Shown piece by piece: positions 11,525 to 23,320 of a stretch of DNA of 64,000 nt (the stretch's first letter is position 1; each line of letters starts with the position of its first letter). A program made the translations under genes and the position numbers. The DNA is taken from contig OX457053.1 in assembly GCA_949752735.1 (NCBI GenBank), forward strand, positions 3,069,584 through 3,133,583, written 5' to 3'. Origin of the DNA: Lumbricus terrestris (taxonomy: Eukaryota; Annelida; Clitellata; Crassiclitellata; Lumbricidae). The notes beneath the pieces are model-generated. The model ran no database searches. It had not been told where the DNA came from and saw only the letters and a list, made by a program, of their open reading frames with translations.

Positions 11525-11537
11525 TAGCTGAATTACC
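11460..11537. repeat. second palindrome, (AT)n core
   Basis: GGTAATTCAGCTAGTATA at the left and its complement TATACTAGCTGAATTACC at the right flank an (AT)n tract. It abuts the previous palindrome and shares two bases with it. Confidence 0.93.
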
Positions 11538-11617
11538 CGATGCTGCCCGAGAAATATCGGCTTTCGCCCCCCGCAACGTCTCACCTCGCTCCTACTGCAC
11601 CCTCCATCTTCCATCGG

Positions 11618-11619
<2 letters not shown>

Positions 11620-11652
<33 letters not shown>

Positions 11653-11666
11653 TATATGCGCGCGCG

Positions 11667-11709
<43 letters not shown>

Positions 11710-11710
11710 G
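11620..11710. repeat. compound (AC)n/(AT)n microsatellite
   Basis: An (AC)n run, then a short GC alternation, then (AC)n and (AT)n. Alternating purine-pyrimidine tracts of this kind can adopt Z-DNA. Confidence 0.95.
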
Positions 11711-11909
11711 TATAATATGGCTCCGTAACGTGATGGCCATTGTCCGGTAATTTCCTGAAGGCAACCTGGCAACCCTATTCCTTGTACTATACTGTTTTCA
11801 TTCATAGTATACTGTATTATTATTATTATGTCACTGTGTATTACATTGTATTGTTTTATGCTATATTGTGTATTACAATACAATACAATGCAGATATGCA
11901 GATAGTTAA

Positions 11910-12100
11910 TGATTGATTGAGTGATTCTTCATGTAATTAGGGCGACCATGCTAGCGGAACCTTACGTTCCTTTGGCCTTACCCCTTTGACATCAATACAT
12001 GTGACATTTCAACTACTGTTTGTTTGTGCTATACTGTATGTATACATATATACATGTTTACGATGATCAATAAAGTATTTGATATTTGATTGATTGACAA
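11910..12100 (+). mobile_element. LINE 3' end, same family as 59985-61908
   Basis: From TCTTCATGTAATTAGGGCGA to the GATTGATTGA tail this matches the 3' UTR of the LINE in the CD109-like intron (61735-61908), including GCGGAACCTTACGTTCCTTT and CAATAAAGTAT. Only the last ~190 bases are present, a typical 5' truncation. It ends about 130 bases upstream of the ANKRD13 start codon, so it sits in or near that promoter. Confidence 0.88.
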
Positions 12101-12186
12101 TGTATTGTATTGTTAAATGATGTGACGCAAAACCTGTTGCGTGCACCTCCGCTGTGATCGGCAGACGTCGTTTGACGGCGGCGGAT

Positions 12187-12193
12187 GTGACGT
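12187..12193 (+). promoter_or_regulatory. possible CRE-like site upstream of ANKRD13
   Basis: TGACGTC, a CREB/ATF-type core, lies 36-42 bases before the chosen ATG (12229), in a locally GC-rich stretch. A single short match has little weight without expression data. Confidence 0.2.
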
Positions 12194-12228
12194 CGTTTTT
12201 CCAATGGAGAACTCATCGTCCCTTAGCG

Positions 12229-15200
12229 ATGACTTCGGCGGCGGAGCGGCGCTTTCCTCTCCATTTTCTCATCTGGAGTAATAACTACGAGGATCTTAAA
12301 CGCATTTTAAATGAGGAAAACGTTAGTATTAGCCGTCTGTTGATTTTGATCGGGAAATGGCAGCGCAGTTGTGCAGCGTTATTTATGATGCGCATTGTTG
12401 ATTGCGCCTGTGTTGATACTGTCGCTAGTGTTGCGTTTAACGCGTCTGGGTCATGTGACTCGGCTAATTGGACGCTTTCCCTTTGCCGGTTGTTTTTGTG
12501 TACTTAGCGAAATGGTTAAGTGTTACTTTGCATTTCAGGCGGCTTGTGAATTGCTCATAAAACTGCCTGAGACAAGTATTTCCGCCTCTGTGTTGTGCTT
12601 ATAACAAAGCCCTATTTACTTACCTGCACAATTATATTGTATTTATTATCTGACATTATTTTATAAAGCGCCTCTTGAAGAAAGCACTCTATACCGGGAA
12701 CAGTGTTGCAGGGTGCACTGCAGCATTTACAGTGCACCCTATATGTACTTCATCAGTTATCCCCCTGGTTGATTTGAATTGGAATGATCCTGTCTCAAAA
12801 TTGTATTGGGTGTGGCATAAATTCCCATTGCATATATCATGAGGACTTTTTCTTGAGTTCACTAACTATTCCTGATGAGATAAACCGTAAAAGTCTTGTG
12901 CCTCTATTTCTGGTACCTAGGGTCACATATCGTAACATCCAGACTATCCCTGTGATCAAGCGCTCCATCATTGGCTAATGACTTCTCTTCTGGACAGAGA
13001 TGATTGCAACTTCATCTCAAGAGTCTTATATAAAAATATTTTAATAAATTCCTATATAATAATATATGCACACAGAATTTTCATCACTATATTAAAAATG
13101 ACTTGCGGGATTAGTTGTCGCATGATAGTCTAAGCTCTCTCACGAAACATTAAATTTACAAATTAAATTTAACGAGCTGGATTCTGCCAAACAGATGTTT
13201 TTAATGATGGAAAATTGACTGATTGATTGATAATCATGGGTTGGAAAATATTGCATCTTCTTTGCATTACCAACTCTTTAGCAAAAGAGATTAAATTGTT
13301 GAATTAGAGTGGGTTACATTGGATAAAATGGCGTGGTGAGGTGGGGCAAATTAACATTGCAATTAACGACTTCAAGTGATTCATTTCTGTTTTTTCTGTT
13401 GTTTCAAACAGCACGACATCGAGGGTCACGATTGTCGTGGTCGAACGCCTCTCCATCTGGCCGTGACACTCGGTCATCTGGAAAGCATCCGAGTTCTTCT
13501 GGAGCATGGTGCTAATGCAAGCGTAGAGAACAACAAGTACTGGACAGGTGGGTGACCTTGGAACCTTAAATGAGGCTGCATTGCATTGTGTGTTTGAGTA
13601 TGTTAACTCGTGCATTTCATTATAGTATGTTGTATGTGTGTTTGAGTATGCTAACTTGTGCATTTCATTTTGATATGTTGTATGTGTGTTTGAGTATGTT
13701 AACTTGTGCAATGTGCATTTCATTATAGTATGCTGTATGTTTCAACGTATTAAATTGAGTATTGTATGGTATTGCTTCTGCACGTTTGTCACGTTTTTTC
13801 ATTACATTATGTTATATGATTCAGTGCATTAAATTGTGCATTTCATTACATTATGCTGTACATTTCAGTACATTAAATTGCGCATTTCATTACAGCATGT
13901 TGTGTCCTTCAGTATGTTAAATTGGGAATTTCATTGCATTATTTCATTGCATTATGTTACACATTTTAGTATGTTATATTATGCATAATTTCAGTATTAT
14001 TTAAATTTATTATTTAGGAAGTTTTATATATGGTGCCCCTCAAGGTAGGCTACTCAGAAGTTCTCCTGGCCCAACAATGTCTAAACATGATAATCTTAAT
14101 GAACAGAGTGGAGAGATCCCTGGGCAATAAGAACAGTGTAACAGGTCGGCCATGGATTCCAAGTTGTAGGACCAGCAGCTGAGAATGAACATGCCGTTCA
14201 TTCTCAGCTGGTCGAATGGTTTACGTTGTGTTTCAGTAAATTGGATCAGTACATTCTACATTGTACTTTACAGTGCATTTTACGTTGTATGTTACAGTAT
14301 GTTGTTTTACGTTACAGTATGTTATGTTGTACATTACAGTATGTTATGTTGTATGTTACAGTACGTTCTTGCTGTATATTTCAGTTGTCCAGGAGGCAGT
14401 GAGCACCGGTGACCCGGACATCGTCCAGCATTGTCTCCAGTACAGGGATTATCAGCGTCACCTCGACCGCACTCAGGGCATTCCGAAACTTTTGAAAAAA
14501 CTCTTTGACGTAAGTGTGTGTTTGGTTGTCAGCGGCTCTAGACGCTGGTAACAGGCTACAGAGAACTACTTTTCAGTACATTTTACATTGGCAGAACAGT
14601 GTTTTTACGGCTGTGGATTTAAAATGATTGGTTAATCGCTGAGAGATTTTGATGTATTAATTTCCTGTGTGTTTTTTTAGTACAATTAATGGTTTGTGCA
14701 GCATTGATGGTCATCAATTTGTTTTCTCTTTTCAACAGGCTCCAGATTTCTACGTTGAGATGAAATGGGAATTCACGAGCTGGGGTAAGTCTGAATAAAT
14801 TGACAAAATTACATCTTCTATTTGCGAGGGTTGAATCTGTATCCCAACACTGTAGATAATTAATTGTATTGTTGTCTTCTTTGATCTGACATTTCTAAAG
14901 CACCATCTTAAGAAAAGCCTCATCATTATTGCTGCTGACCCAAATCAGCGAATTGACTTTCGAATAATATTACAGACTTCAGGCGCAAGCTTGCAAAACT
15001 ATGTTAGAAACAAACTGAGGAGCTCAAGCTGGAACTTTCGATACGCTGATTCAAGCTGATTGGCCTGGCATAGGCAAAAGTTCTGGACTAAATTTTAATG
15101 CACCTAGAAGTAAGATAGGAGCATATCGTCGAAAGTATTGCTTTGTTAATTTGTGGATTTTAAATGTCGTTTCAGTACCTCTGGTGTCTAGAATGTGTCC

Positions 15201-18200
15201 AAGTGATACGTACAAAGTCTGGAAATCAGGTACATCACAGTATCATATTGTACCATATAGCTACGAGTATTTGAACCTAGGAGCCTTCCCGTATATCTGT
15301 CTGAAATTCTCAACATCTGGATGTAAATTATTCTGCGGGAAAATGAAAAGACTGTTGATGTTGATTACATCCTCGATATTTAATTATTGAAAAGTGAAAA
15401 GTCATTAGTTTGCTGCAGCTTGTTACCAAATGTCACTTTTCACAAGAAATTACTGGACAAACATTCTAGTTGACGGAATCTTCGTGGCTGTAACATAAGT
15501 TGCCGATGCATACTTGACTGAGAAAGTATTAGTAAGTGAAATGCACGAGTGGCTGAAACATGACTGGCTGAAAACAAGTGACTGAAACGTGAGCGGCTGA
15601 ACCATTAATAGCTGAAATGTTAGTTGCAGAAACATGAATGGCCGTAACAAGTTGCTGAAAACAAGAGCAGCTGAAATGTAAGTTGCTGAAACAGAAATGG
15701 CTGAAAACGTAAGGTAATTAGCACTGAATGCATTTTGCGTTTTTGTTGTTGTTGCAGGTAGCAATGTTCGTATCGATACAACGCTTCTCGGGTTTGACAA
15801 CATGGCTTGGCAACGAGGCAGTCGCAGTTACGTCTTCAAGGGAAATGGTTGGTTGACATAATTTAACATGTTTAACAGACTTTGTAAGGCTAAATTTTTT
15901 TATTATTTATTAATTATATTACTTTAAATAATTGTTTTGTGGTTTTAGGATTTTTTTTATTGTCATCAATTACTAGCGTCTACAGTGCTGATTTTATTTT
16001 ATTATTTTACTATGATATCTAGTATTATTTATTGTTATTTATTTTAGTTAATAGCAATTATTTTTATTTTTTGTTAAGTAAATTAGTATTTATTGTTATT
16101 TTATATTATATTGTTACTTGAATTGTAAATGTTTCTAAGCATCATTTTATCTTTAATTTATTTTTCAATATTTTTTTTACAATTTTTGTAATCCAGGTGA
16201 TACAACTACCCTGCTGGAGATTGATCATGATGCCTGTCAGGTGTACACCGAAGTGCTGAGCGCAGCGTCCAATCTGCCGAGCGTCTCGTTCCTTTGTCCG
16301 TCAGACAATGCAGTTGCTGCTCGGCTCACGTCTCCCCTCGTCACGACCTATGTCGATGCAGACAAAATCTCGTTTGAAAGGTGACTTGACGTGGTGTGGT
16401 GCTTCTAATGAACGAACTAATTATGATGTTTGTTTTCTTGTGATTGATTGACTGGTTGGGAGTGATGCTGATTGAAAGTGATTTTGTTTGAAAGTTATTT
16501 TGATTGAAAGTGATTTTGATTGAACAGATTTTGATTGAGGTTATTTTGGTTGATAGTGATTTTGATATGATTTGAGTTTGGTTGAAAGAGGTGTTGATTG
16601 AAAGTGATGTTTTAAAAACTGATTTTGATTTTGGGTGATTTCGTTGATACTCGATTATTACTCGTGCTGAATGAAAGTGACTTTAATTTAAACTGATTTT
16701 GATTTAGGTGATTTACTTTTATACTCGTGTTTAATGAAAGTGATTTTAATTTAAACTGATTTTGATTTCCGAATCTGTTTGCTAATTCTGTGTGCCTTGA
16801 GAGCATATCCATTGTAAATCCCTTGATGTGGAACCCCTCGGAATTTTTTCCTGGCTATGCCCCTGAACAATGCCCAAATGTTATTATTTTCCAAATGGAA
16901 GGTCCTCCCGTGAGTTGATGTGTTTGATAGTAATAGAGCGGCATTTGATAAAAATTAATGATAGTAATTGTAAAAATGATGTTGTCATTTTAGGAGTAAA
17001 TCCGGTGTATGGGGCTGGAGAAGCGACAAGTTCGATACGGTTGACGGACACGTCTGTAAGGTGAGAGGATTAAGAACGTGCTTGCCAGTGTTGCATCCCC
17101 AGCGTCGAGCTGTGTGCGTTGGCTCTTGTTTAGATATTAGCCATTGATTTATTGATTCTTCAGTGAAGATGTTTGGGTTGCATCACTTGGCGCTATGATT
17201 ATTTCAATCAATCAATCACTCAATACTTTATTGGTCTCCAAACAGTTCACTCTCAGTAATTGTATTGTATTAAAACATTGATAAAGCGTCTAGAGCTAAT
17301 AGGGTGAACCATCCAGAGGTGCTTCAGTAATAAGATAGTCTTGTCAATCCAAACCAAGCCCAGTAAGCCCAATTTAGCAATTTTTGTTACCTCAAGACCC
17401 AGATATAATTTGCCAAAAACTTGCCTTGACAGTCCAGATCCTTTTCCTGCATATGTCACTCTCTATGGTGTAGTCTTCCCCACCAGCCGTTTCTGGCAGC
17501 ATATCCTCGTCTTTTCCTTGCCTAAAATCCGGTGTTTTCTCTTGGTTCTCTCTCATTGTGGGTGCTTCTGAAAATTCTGGTGCAGATCGTTGCATGATGA
17601 AACTGTTCCAGAGGAAGATGCAGATAATCTGATGCCTACCGTCTGCAACGATGCAGGGGAATCGAGGAGTTGAAATTTGGCAGAGGAAACTTTTTCAGAC
17701 ATAAACATGAACCATGATGTATTCCATGGTTTATTTCCGGCAGGAGTGCAGCATCATTATAATTTTCAGCCTAGGCCGCATGATTTGATGCTTCCAACCA
17801 AAGATAAGAGAAACTATATAGCAAGAATTTTTTATAGAGAATTGCAAACGAACTTTTTTCTTACGAGAACATTGATAGCAGCAAAGATTCTAATTTTTCG
17901 TGTAATCTGGATGTGGTGCAACATCGAGATTAGTTGATAAACGAAGATACTGCTGCTCCTCATACTGTGTGATGCGCTTTGCAAGCTGCCATAATTATAT
18001 ACTGTACGCATTACAACATCGAAACGTTATTTTTTTCGTTCGTTAGGTTTTCAGCGCATCAAACGTACAACTAGTCACGAAGACGCGAGTGGAACATCTT
18101 TCTGATCACGACAAACGGAAGAACAAACGGATAACTCGGACGCCACTCGAGTCGTTCCTCGGAGTGGCGGAACAGGATGGAAAGGCCAAGGGGGTCGTGC

Positions 18201-21200
18201 AAAACGGGGTATGTATGACGGCGCTGGAAAATTTATTGTATCTGGGTGATTCTGTGTAAAATGAACGAAATTTGCAATCAGTATTGATATGACTGACTGG
18301 GGTGTTCTTGAAATTTGGCTGAATTTTTTGGTTACTTGAGACATGTGTAATTCTCCAAAAAATCTGGGGGTGTCAATTACGCTCTGAGATACGTTTCGTC
18401 AAACTTTGCCCCCAACCAGTCGACCTCGTATGTTTGAATGCCTGTCTCTCAGCCTCTATGAGAGCTAGAAAGGTGTTCTTGGTGTTGTTATTCAGCTCTT
18501 TTGACGACCTATTTCAGTAGATTATTTGTTTAAATCATCATGTTTAAAAGTTGGCCATATCTGACAATTAAGCAATGCTTTAACATTGACCTGGACCCTT
18601 TTGCGTTTTTTTAAATCTGAAAATTCATACTTGTCCTGAACATCCTCTGAAGAAATCGGAATGGCGAACTGTGATGATTCTCTCACTACAATTATTTTGT
18701 CTATGATTCTGTTCGGATTTCAATATCCAGTCTTCTGAAATTGGAATTACCAATCTGTTCAACTTGAATCTTGTGTGCAGTTATAGACAAAATAATCATC
18801 TATGTCATGTTCAAGCATGACTACGTAAGGGTTAACCTAAAAAGCTGCTCTTCATTATATAGCTCCAGCACATCATCCATAGCTTAACGAAATCTGTACG
18901 TCTGCTTTGATCAGAGTCATCTGACGACCGTTTGCCACAATCCTTGCTCCATCACTGCCGACGAATACTTCGACTCCAGCCTCGACCTCAACGGCAAGGA
19001 CATCGGTCGTCCGCTGGAGCAGGTCACGAAAGTCCAGAAGCTAAAGGCCCGCCTCTGGTTGTCCGAGGAATACCCGTTGTCCCTTCCGAGCCAGGTGGTG
19101 CCCATCATCGACCTCATGGCCTCGAGCAATACACACTTTCGAAAACTAAAGGACTTCATCGTGCTTCAACTGCCTCCGGGATTTCCCGTGAAAATAGGTC
19201 AGTGGGGGGTCGTGACCTTTTCCGAGGCTCTTAAGTTTTGTTCGGTTGTGCTTCCGATTTCGGTAGCAAATTTATTTGTTTATTTTTCAGTAGATTGTTG
19301 TTTCAGATGGTAATTAGTTTATCATTTAGATTTGCTATTAATTTCTTTATAACTTGCTGTGTAGAATTGTTTTGTTTCTTATTTTTATATTGTTTTCTTG
19401 AAGCTGCAAATTGCATGCTGAAAACTCTTACAGTTTGCATCGTTGTGGCATTTGAACCATATTTTCACTCGTAACTCTGGACAGGGACATATCAAATTAT
19501 AAAAAATATAGTCAGATGGGTGGCATTTAACATGTTTGTATAATGCAACAACGTGTTTTCACGCAGAAATTCCACTGTTTCACGTACTTAATGCGAGGAT
19601 AACATTCGGCAACACCTACGCGCAGGATGTTCCAGTCGATGGTGTTACATTCTCCCAGGACCGGGTCAACCCAAGCTGCAAGATCGACGCAGCCGTCTTT
19701 GCCACGCCATCGTCGTACAGCGTCATCGGTATTTTATTCTTTGAAAGTTTATCATATCATCACATATCGAGCAAACAATCGTTTGAGTACAAACAATGCC
19801 CGACAAAGTCAACGGCTTAAACAATGTTGGGTCCCAATTTCCAGTATGCGTCTGCAGCATCTGCTTACGTTGACAGGCCTCAATTGTTTAGTTTTAAGTG
19901 CATACAGTTGATTAAAAATAAGCAGAGAGCTTTAGCCAAACTGACTCCTGAGTTCAATATTAAGTCCACCAAGCATTTTAAAGTTCCCTCCATATGGAAT
20001 GGACTGTGATCCATCAGTCCAATCCACCTTTATCTCTGACCAGTAGTCTTTTCTCATCTTTCTTTCGCCTCAGATCAAACTGCCTTTTCTCTCAGTGTGG
20101 CGCGGATTTAGAGCGGCTCTGAAAGACTTGTTGCTGAGTGAAGAAGCACTTTATGAATCTGGTCATACATACGATAAAACACAATGGATGTGAATAACAA
20201 ATGGTTACAATAAAACACAATGGACGTGAATAACAAAGGGTTATTGTTATAAAAAACCACAATGGACGTGAATAACAAAGGGTGGTCGTGATGCCTGGAC
20301 ATTTTCGTTGATCTTAGGCGACACGCATTTTGAGCGACTTCGAGACGATGATGATGAACTGCTACAGTTCGCTCTTCAGCAGAGTCTTCTCGAGTCTGGC
20401 GGAGACGGTGCTCAGGTGAACAATTCATTGTTCTTTTCATCTTTGGTAACAATTGGTTTAGGTGAACAATTCATTGTTCTTTTCATGGTCATTAACAGTT
20501 GGTTTAGGTGAACAATTCATTGTTCTTTTCATCTTCAGTAACAATTGGTTCAGGTGAACAATTCATTGTTCTTTTCATCTTCAGTAACAATTGGTTCAGG
20601 TGAGCAATTCATTGTTCTTTTCGTCTTCAGTAACAATTGGTTCAGGTGAACAATTCATTTCTCTTTTCATCATCAGTAACAATTGGTTACCTGGCCTTAC
20701 ATTGTTATTGTTGTTGTATTGCTTCTTGTTACTTTACATACCTATGTTACCGTATATGTGATGTTACTTTAATGTTGCTTTAATCTACCTTGCGATGCCT
20801 TATCTTACATTACCTTAGTGTATAGATGTTTATTGTATTTGAACTGATTGCCTTACAATACCTTTAATGTTACCTTACTCTTCCAGTTTGTTACCTTTCT
20901 GTACCTTTTTAGCTTATTATTAGTACCTTGTTAGCTTATTATATCTTACCCTGCTGTACCTTATTTTAGCACACGTTACCTTATGATACCATATGCTACT
21001 TTATATTGTTATCTTTCCTGATATTTCCGTACACTATCTTGTGTTGCGTTGAATTTCCTCACATTACCCCACAGCTTTCTTGTCCTCTGTCGTGATGTTG
21101 ACAGATGATGTCGATGATGATATTTGCATGCAGTTAATTACAACTTTCGAATACATGTACGCTGCGTAATTCACGTATTGTTGATGTTTTCATTTTGCAG

Positions 21201-22052
21201 TCCGCTCCTCCGGAACTCATCACTAAGAAGAGTCGCAGCAGTTATTCTCGAATAGCGTCGGAAGAGGAGAGGCTGATGCAGTGGTAAGTGGATACGTGGA
21301 TGGATGGATGCACATCATCCAGGCACATTCAGTTCACACCTGATTTGCCTACAAAGCCTATTGTTTGCTTAATTACCCTAGTTAATTGACTTTGTCATCC
21401 TATTTCTCTGAGCTTTGTTTACTTTGCAATGTCCGATACACATGTGGCCCCATACCATACACCTCTTTTAAAACTCTAATTTTACCTAAGGGTCATTCCG
21501 CCTCAGTTCAGCAGATGCTTCCCACTCGACCATCTCAGATTTTGATGAAATTTGCACAGAACTGTCTGACTACCTTAGAACTCTTACCTGAGTTAATTTC
21601 TGTAACCTTGCTTTAGCTACCTTAACTTTGCTATATTCTGCATTCCAAATTGGTTCTGTCAATTATATTTTGCTCTGGTCCTTATTTCTTTGACCTGCAA
21701 AGGTTTCAATAAAATGTTACAACGAAACGAATTAAAATGAGTGTTTTGTTTACGTTGCTGCATAAGGGCGCTCGAAGAAAGCCTGAAAGAGACGAACTGC
21801 ATGAGCAGTCTGCCCTCATCCTCATCATCTCCATCATCTCTGTCCTGCGATCGGATGGACCAAGACGATGACCAGCAGCAGCAGCATCCGCAGCCCATTG
21901 TCTCGATGCCTTGGCGCCAGCTCTCCGAGAAAGACCAGCTGACGTTGGCGCTCGAGTTGTCCCAACGAGAGCAGGAGGAGCACAAGAACGAGCGCATGAG
22001 GGAGGAGGAAGAACTCGCTCGTATCATGGAACTGTCTCTGCTCGAAAAGTGA
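12229..22052 (+). CDS. ANKRD13: ANKRD13-family ubiquitin-binding ankyrin protein (complete, fourteen exons)
   Basis: Exons: 12229-12321, 13412-13547, 14385-14509, 14739-14784, 15176-15229, 15758-15847, 16197-16380, 16994-17060, 18047-18208, 18915-19197, 19567-19728, 20318-20415, 21201-21283, 21767-22052. All phases agree, giving about 622 residues (human ANKRD13A 590, B 626). Order: N-terminal [15 protein letters not shown] and ankyrin repeats ([20 protein letters not shown]), the ANKRD13 GPCR-chaperone-type region ([78 protein letters not shown]), then four ubiquitin-interacting motifs, e.g. [14 protein letters not shown] and [11 protein letters not shown], the last at the C-terminus ([12 protein letters not shown]). 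In mammals the UIMs bind Lys63-linked ubiquitin on internalised receptors such as EGFR at the plasma membrane and endosomes. I chose the ATG at 12229 because it aligns with the human start; an in-frame ATG lies at 12154. Which ANKRD13 paralogue it corresponds to is not decidable here. Confidence 0.95.
12655..12700 (-). repeat. LINE/SINE tail fragment
   Basis: TTTATAAAGCGCCTCTTGAA followed by AAGCACTC: the two stem halves of the dispersed hairpin with a shortened loop. In ANKRD13 intron 1. Confidence 0.6.
13580..13990. repeat. degenerate GTTGTAT/TGCATTTCATT minisatellite
   Basis: Roughly 52-60-bp units (GTGTTTGAGTATGTTAACTT … GTGCATTTCATTATAGTATG) recur two to three times cleanly from 13590 to 13735 and then with decay to about 13990. 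A related TACAGTATGTTATGTTGTA array runs at 14250-14375. Both flank ANKRD13 exon 3. Confidence 0.75.
14015..14190 (-). repeat. 5'-truncated LINE remnant with tail
   Basis: Tail hairpin halves at 14021-14075 (TTTATATATGGTGCCCCTCA, CTACTCAGAAGTTCTCCTGG), then about 100 bases of antisense LINE C-terminal-like sequence. In ANKRD13 intron 2. Confidence 0.5.
15525..15715. repeat. short tandem array, GGCTGAAA-type units
   Basis: About ten variants of a 15-22-bp unit such as TGGCTGAAACATGA and TAAGTTGCTGAAACA in ANKRD13 intron 5. The downstream acceptor at 15757 is intact. Confidence 0.75.
16435..16760. repeat. degenerate TGATTGAAAGTGATTTT array
   Basis: Repeated TTGATTGAAAGTGATTTTGA-like units in ANKRD13 intron 7. 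Two longer sub-repeats, each containing TGAATGAAAGTGAYTTTAAT or close variants, occur near 16665 and 16730. It may have grown from a LINE-type TTGA tail. Confidence 0.7.
18209..18914. other. ANKRD13 intron 9
   Basis: About 700 bases between exons 9 and 10. I see no ORF, SINE or clear inverted-end element in it. Confidence 0.5.
19740..20175 (+). repeat. degenerate LINE 3' fragment
   Basis: An interrupted open stretch ([16 protein letters not shown] … [10 protein letters not shown]) and a terminal GCGGCTCTGAAAGACTTGTT with AAGAAGCACTTTATGAATC resemble the C-terminus and tail of the LINE fragments at 49890 and 52430. It lies in ANKRD13 intron 11. The coding similarity is weak; the tail similarity is better. 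Confidence 0.45.
20160..20290. repeat. short tandem array, ~40-bp units
   Basis: AAAACACAATGGACGTGAAT and AACAAAGGGTTATTGTTAT elements recur three times just upstream of ANKRD13 exon 12. The exon 12 acceptor (gatcttag) lies 28 bases beyond. Confidence 0.75.
20415..20690 (+). repeat. 46-bp minisatellite containing the exon 12 splice donor
   Basis: GGTGAACAATTCATTGTTCT recurs at 20415, 20461, 20507, 20553, 20599 and 20645, an exact 46-bp period. The first GGTGAAC is the functional exon 12 donor (CAG|gtgaac). Three of the next five copies keep CAG|gtgaac or CAG|gtgagc and two have TAG|gtgaac. Confidence 0.95.
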
Positions 22053-22139
22053 CGATGGTACCCCATCACGGCGGGGTGTGATCTGTGGAATTGGGGGTGG
22101 GGGGAATTTCCCCAACCCCCAAATGAGGGCAGGGTAGCT

Positions 22140-22145
22140 AATAAA
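22140..22145 (+). terminator. candidate poly(A) signal for ANKRD13
   Basis: AATAAA 88 bases after the ANKRD13 stop. A second candidate with longer UTR is CTAATAAAGG near 24496. Confidence 0.4.
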
Positions 22146-22214
22146 TTTTAGGAATTATTTTTATCCATTTATTTTCTTAGCGTTGTTGCCCCCCTCTTCC
22201 GTCCAAGCTTTGGA

Positions 22215-22465
22215 CTGGCATTGGAGTTTTCACCGCTGGTTAAGTCATGCCTATTTAAGACTCGTTTACTCTGTTTATTTTGTTTTTACCCATAGGAATT
22301 TTCACCGCTAGGTATAAATTGCCCAATGCCCATTTGAAGATCATTTTCTTGTTCATTTTGTTTTTACCCATAGAAATTTTCACCACACGTTAAAACTCGC
22401 ATTTGAATATCATTTCCCATGATTATCTTGTTTTTGCCCATAGTAATTTTCACCGCATGTTTAAC
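22215..22465. repeat. ~75-bp tandem repeat downstream of ANKRD13
   Basis: Four decayed copies of a unit containing TTTTCACCGCTGGTTAA, a middle TTTGAAGATCATTT and a TTGTTTTTACCCATAG end. The copies start at about 22228, 22296, 22376 and 22446. Confidence 0.8.
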
Positions 22466-22975
22466 CCTCTCGCAGCCAAGACTCGTCTGCGCACAAAATA
22501 TTTTGCTGTCCATGGTTTAAATTACCCAAGCTTGTTTAGACTATTTCTCTTGAATTCACATTTTCCTTGTTCCTCGTACATTTCACCACCACCCACATGT
22601 CTTTTACCATCCTCCCATGGTCGTATTCAGAGGGTTTACGGGTTCATACCCCGAAAACGAATTATTTAAGAAATTCTTAAAACTAATTCTGTGACCTTGC
22701 AACTTTGACCATTGGGAATCCCCCTCCCCCAGGGAAATCCCAATTTTTTCCCAAGCGTGCCCCTGCCTCTCCCTACTACCGTGACCACAGATCACACTCT
22801 GATTGTCTGTCAGTGTCTCTACGTCTGTCTCATTCTTTGTCGCGTTATGTATCTGTCTCTGAACTCGTGCGAGTTAGTTGAGGTTGTGTCAGTGCCATTG
22901 TTTTGTTCGTATATTCTTTGTAATATTGTTTGTCACCATGCCAATCATAGTAACTAATTAGTATGCGAATTAAGC
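22466..22975. other. intergenic DNA without recognised features
   Basis: No exon-like ORF, SINE or inverted-end element seen. The stretch CCTCCCATGGTCGTATTCAG near 22612 and neighbouring C-rich sequence look like decayed repeat. Confidence 0.45.
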
Positions 22976-22977
22976 TA

Positions 22978-23320
22978 ATTATTCATTCATTATGGAAATT
23001 TTTATAGCGCCCATTCAAAGTTACTACTCTGGAGTGGTCCCAACCCAACCTCCCAACTAAAAAGGACGGTTTTACAACTGTGATAAAGCGCATTAGAACA
23101 AAACCCCTTGGCATTAGACGTAAAGACAGTGTGAGTGCATTTCATACCATGGGGCCAATAACAGAAAGCAGTTCTGTCTAAGAGCTGTTCATGATCAGGG
23201 AACGAGTTTTCCCGGACTGGAGGAACGGAGAGCACGACACCCATGGATGTACGCAAAGAGTAGGGAGACAGAGAGCTATTGCAAATGATACTAAGAAATG
23301 AATTCACAAACACTTCGTAC
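22978..23320 (-). repeat. 5'-truncated LINE remnant with tail
   Basis: The tail (TCATTCATT, TTTTTATAGCGCCCATTCAA, ACTACTCTGGAGTGGTCC) begins at the left. On the minus strand the rest includes a decayed LSVIGPMV segment, corresponding to the SVxGPxxWN motif of the LINE C-terminus. Confidence 0.55.

Larger units (their letters stand above)
10439..11777. mobile_element. hAT-type element with microsatellites and palindromes inside
   Basis: Inverted ends TAGAGTTGCCAGG (10439) and CCTGGCAACCCTA (to 11777), with one mismatch, are flanked by a perfect 8-bp duplication TTCCTTGT (10431-10438, 11778-11785). The 1339-bp interior contains repeated accggacagtccgg-like motifs near 10450-10550, an 85-base (CT)n run and two adjacent palindromes at 11346-11537. 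No transposase ORF survives. It lies between FBXW2 and ANKRD13. Confidence 0.82.

Noticed and set aside
12154..12228. Upstream in-frame ATG of ANKRD13
   Set aside because: It would add 25 residues (MIGRRRLTAAD…) with no counterpart in the human proteins; the ATG at 12229 aligns with the family start.
5562..22052. FBXW2 and ANKRD13 as an operon-like ubiquitin unit
   Set aside because: Separate promoters are expected, with 3 kb of mobile elements between the genes; shared ubiquitin biology is not evidence of co-transcription.
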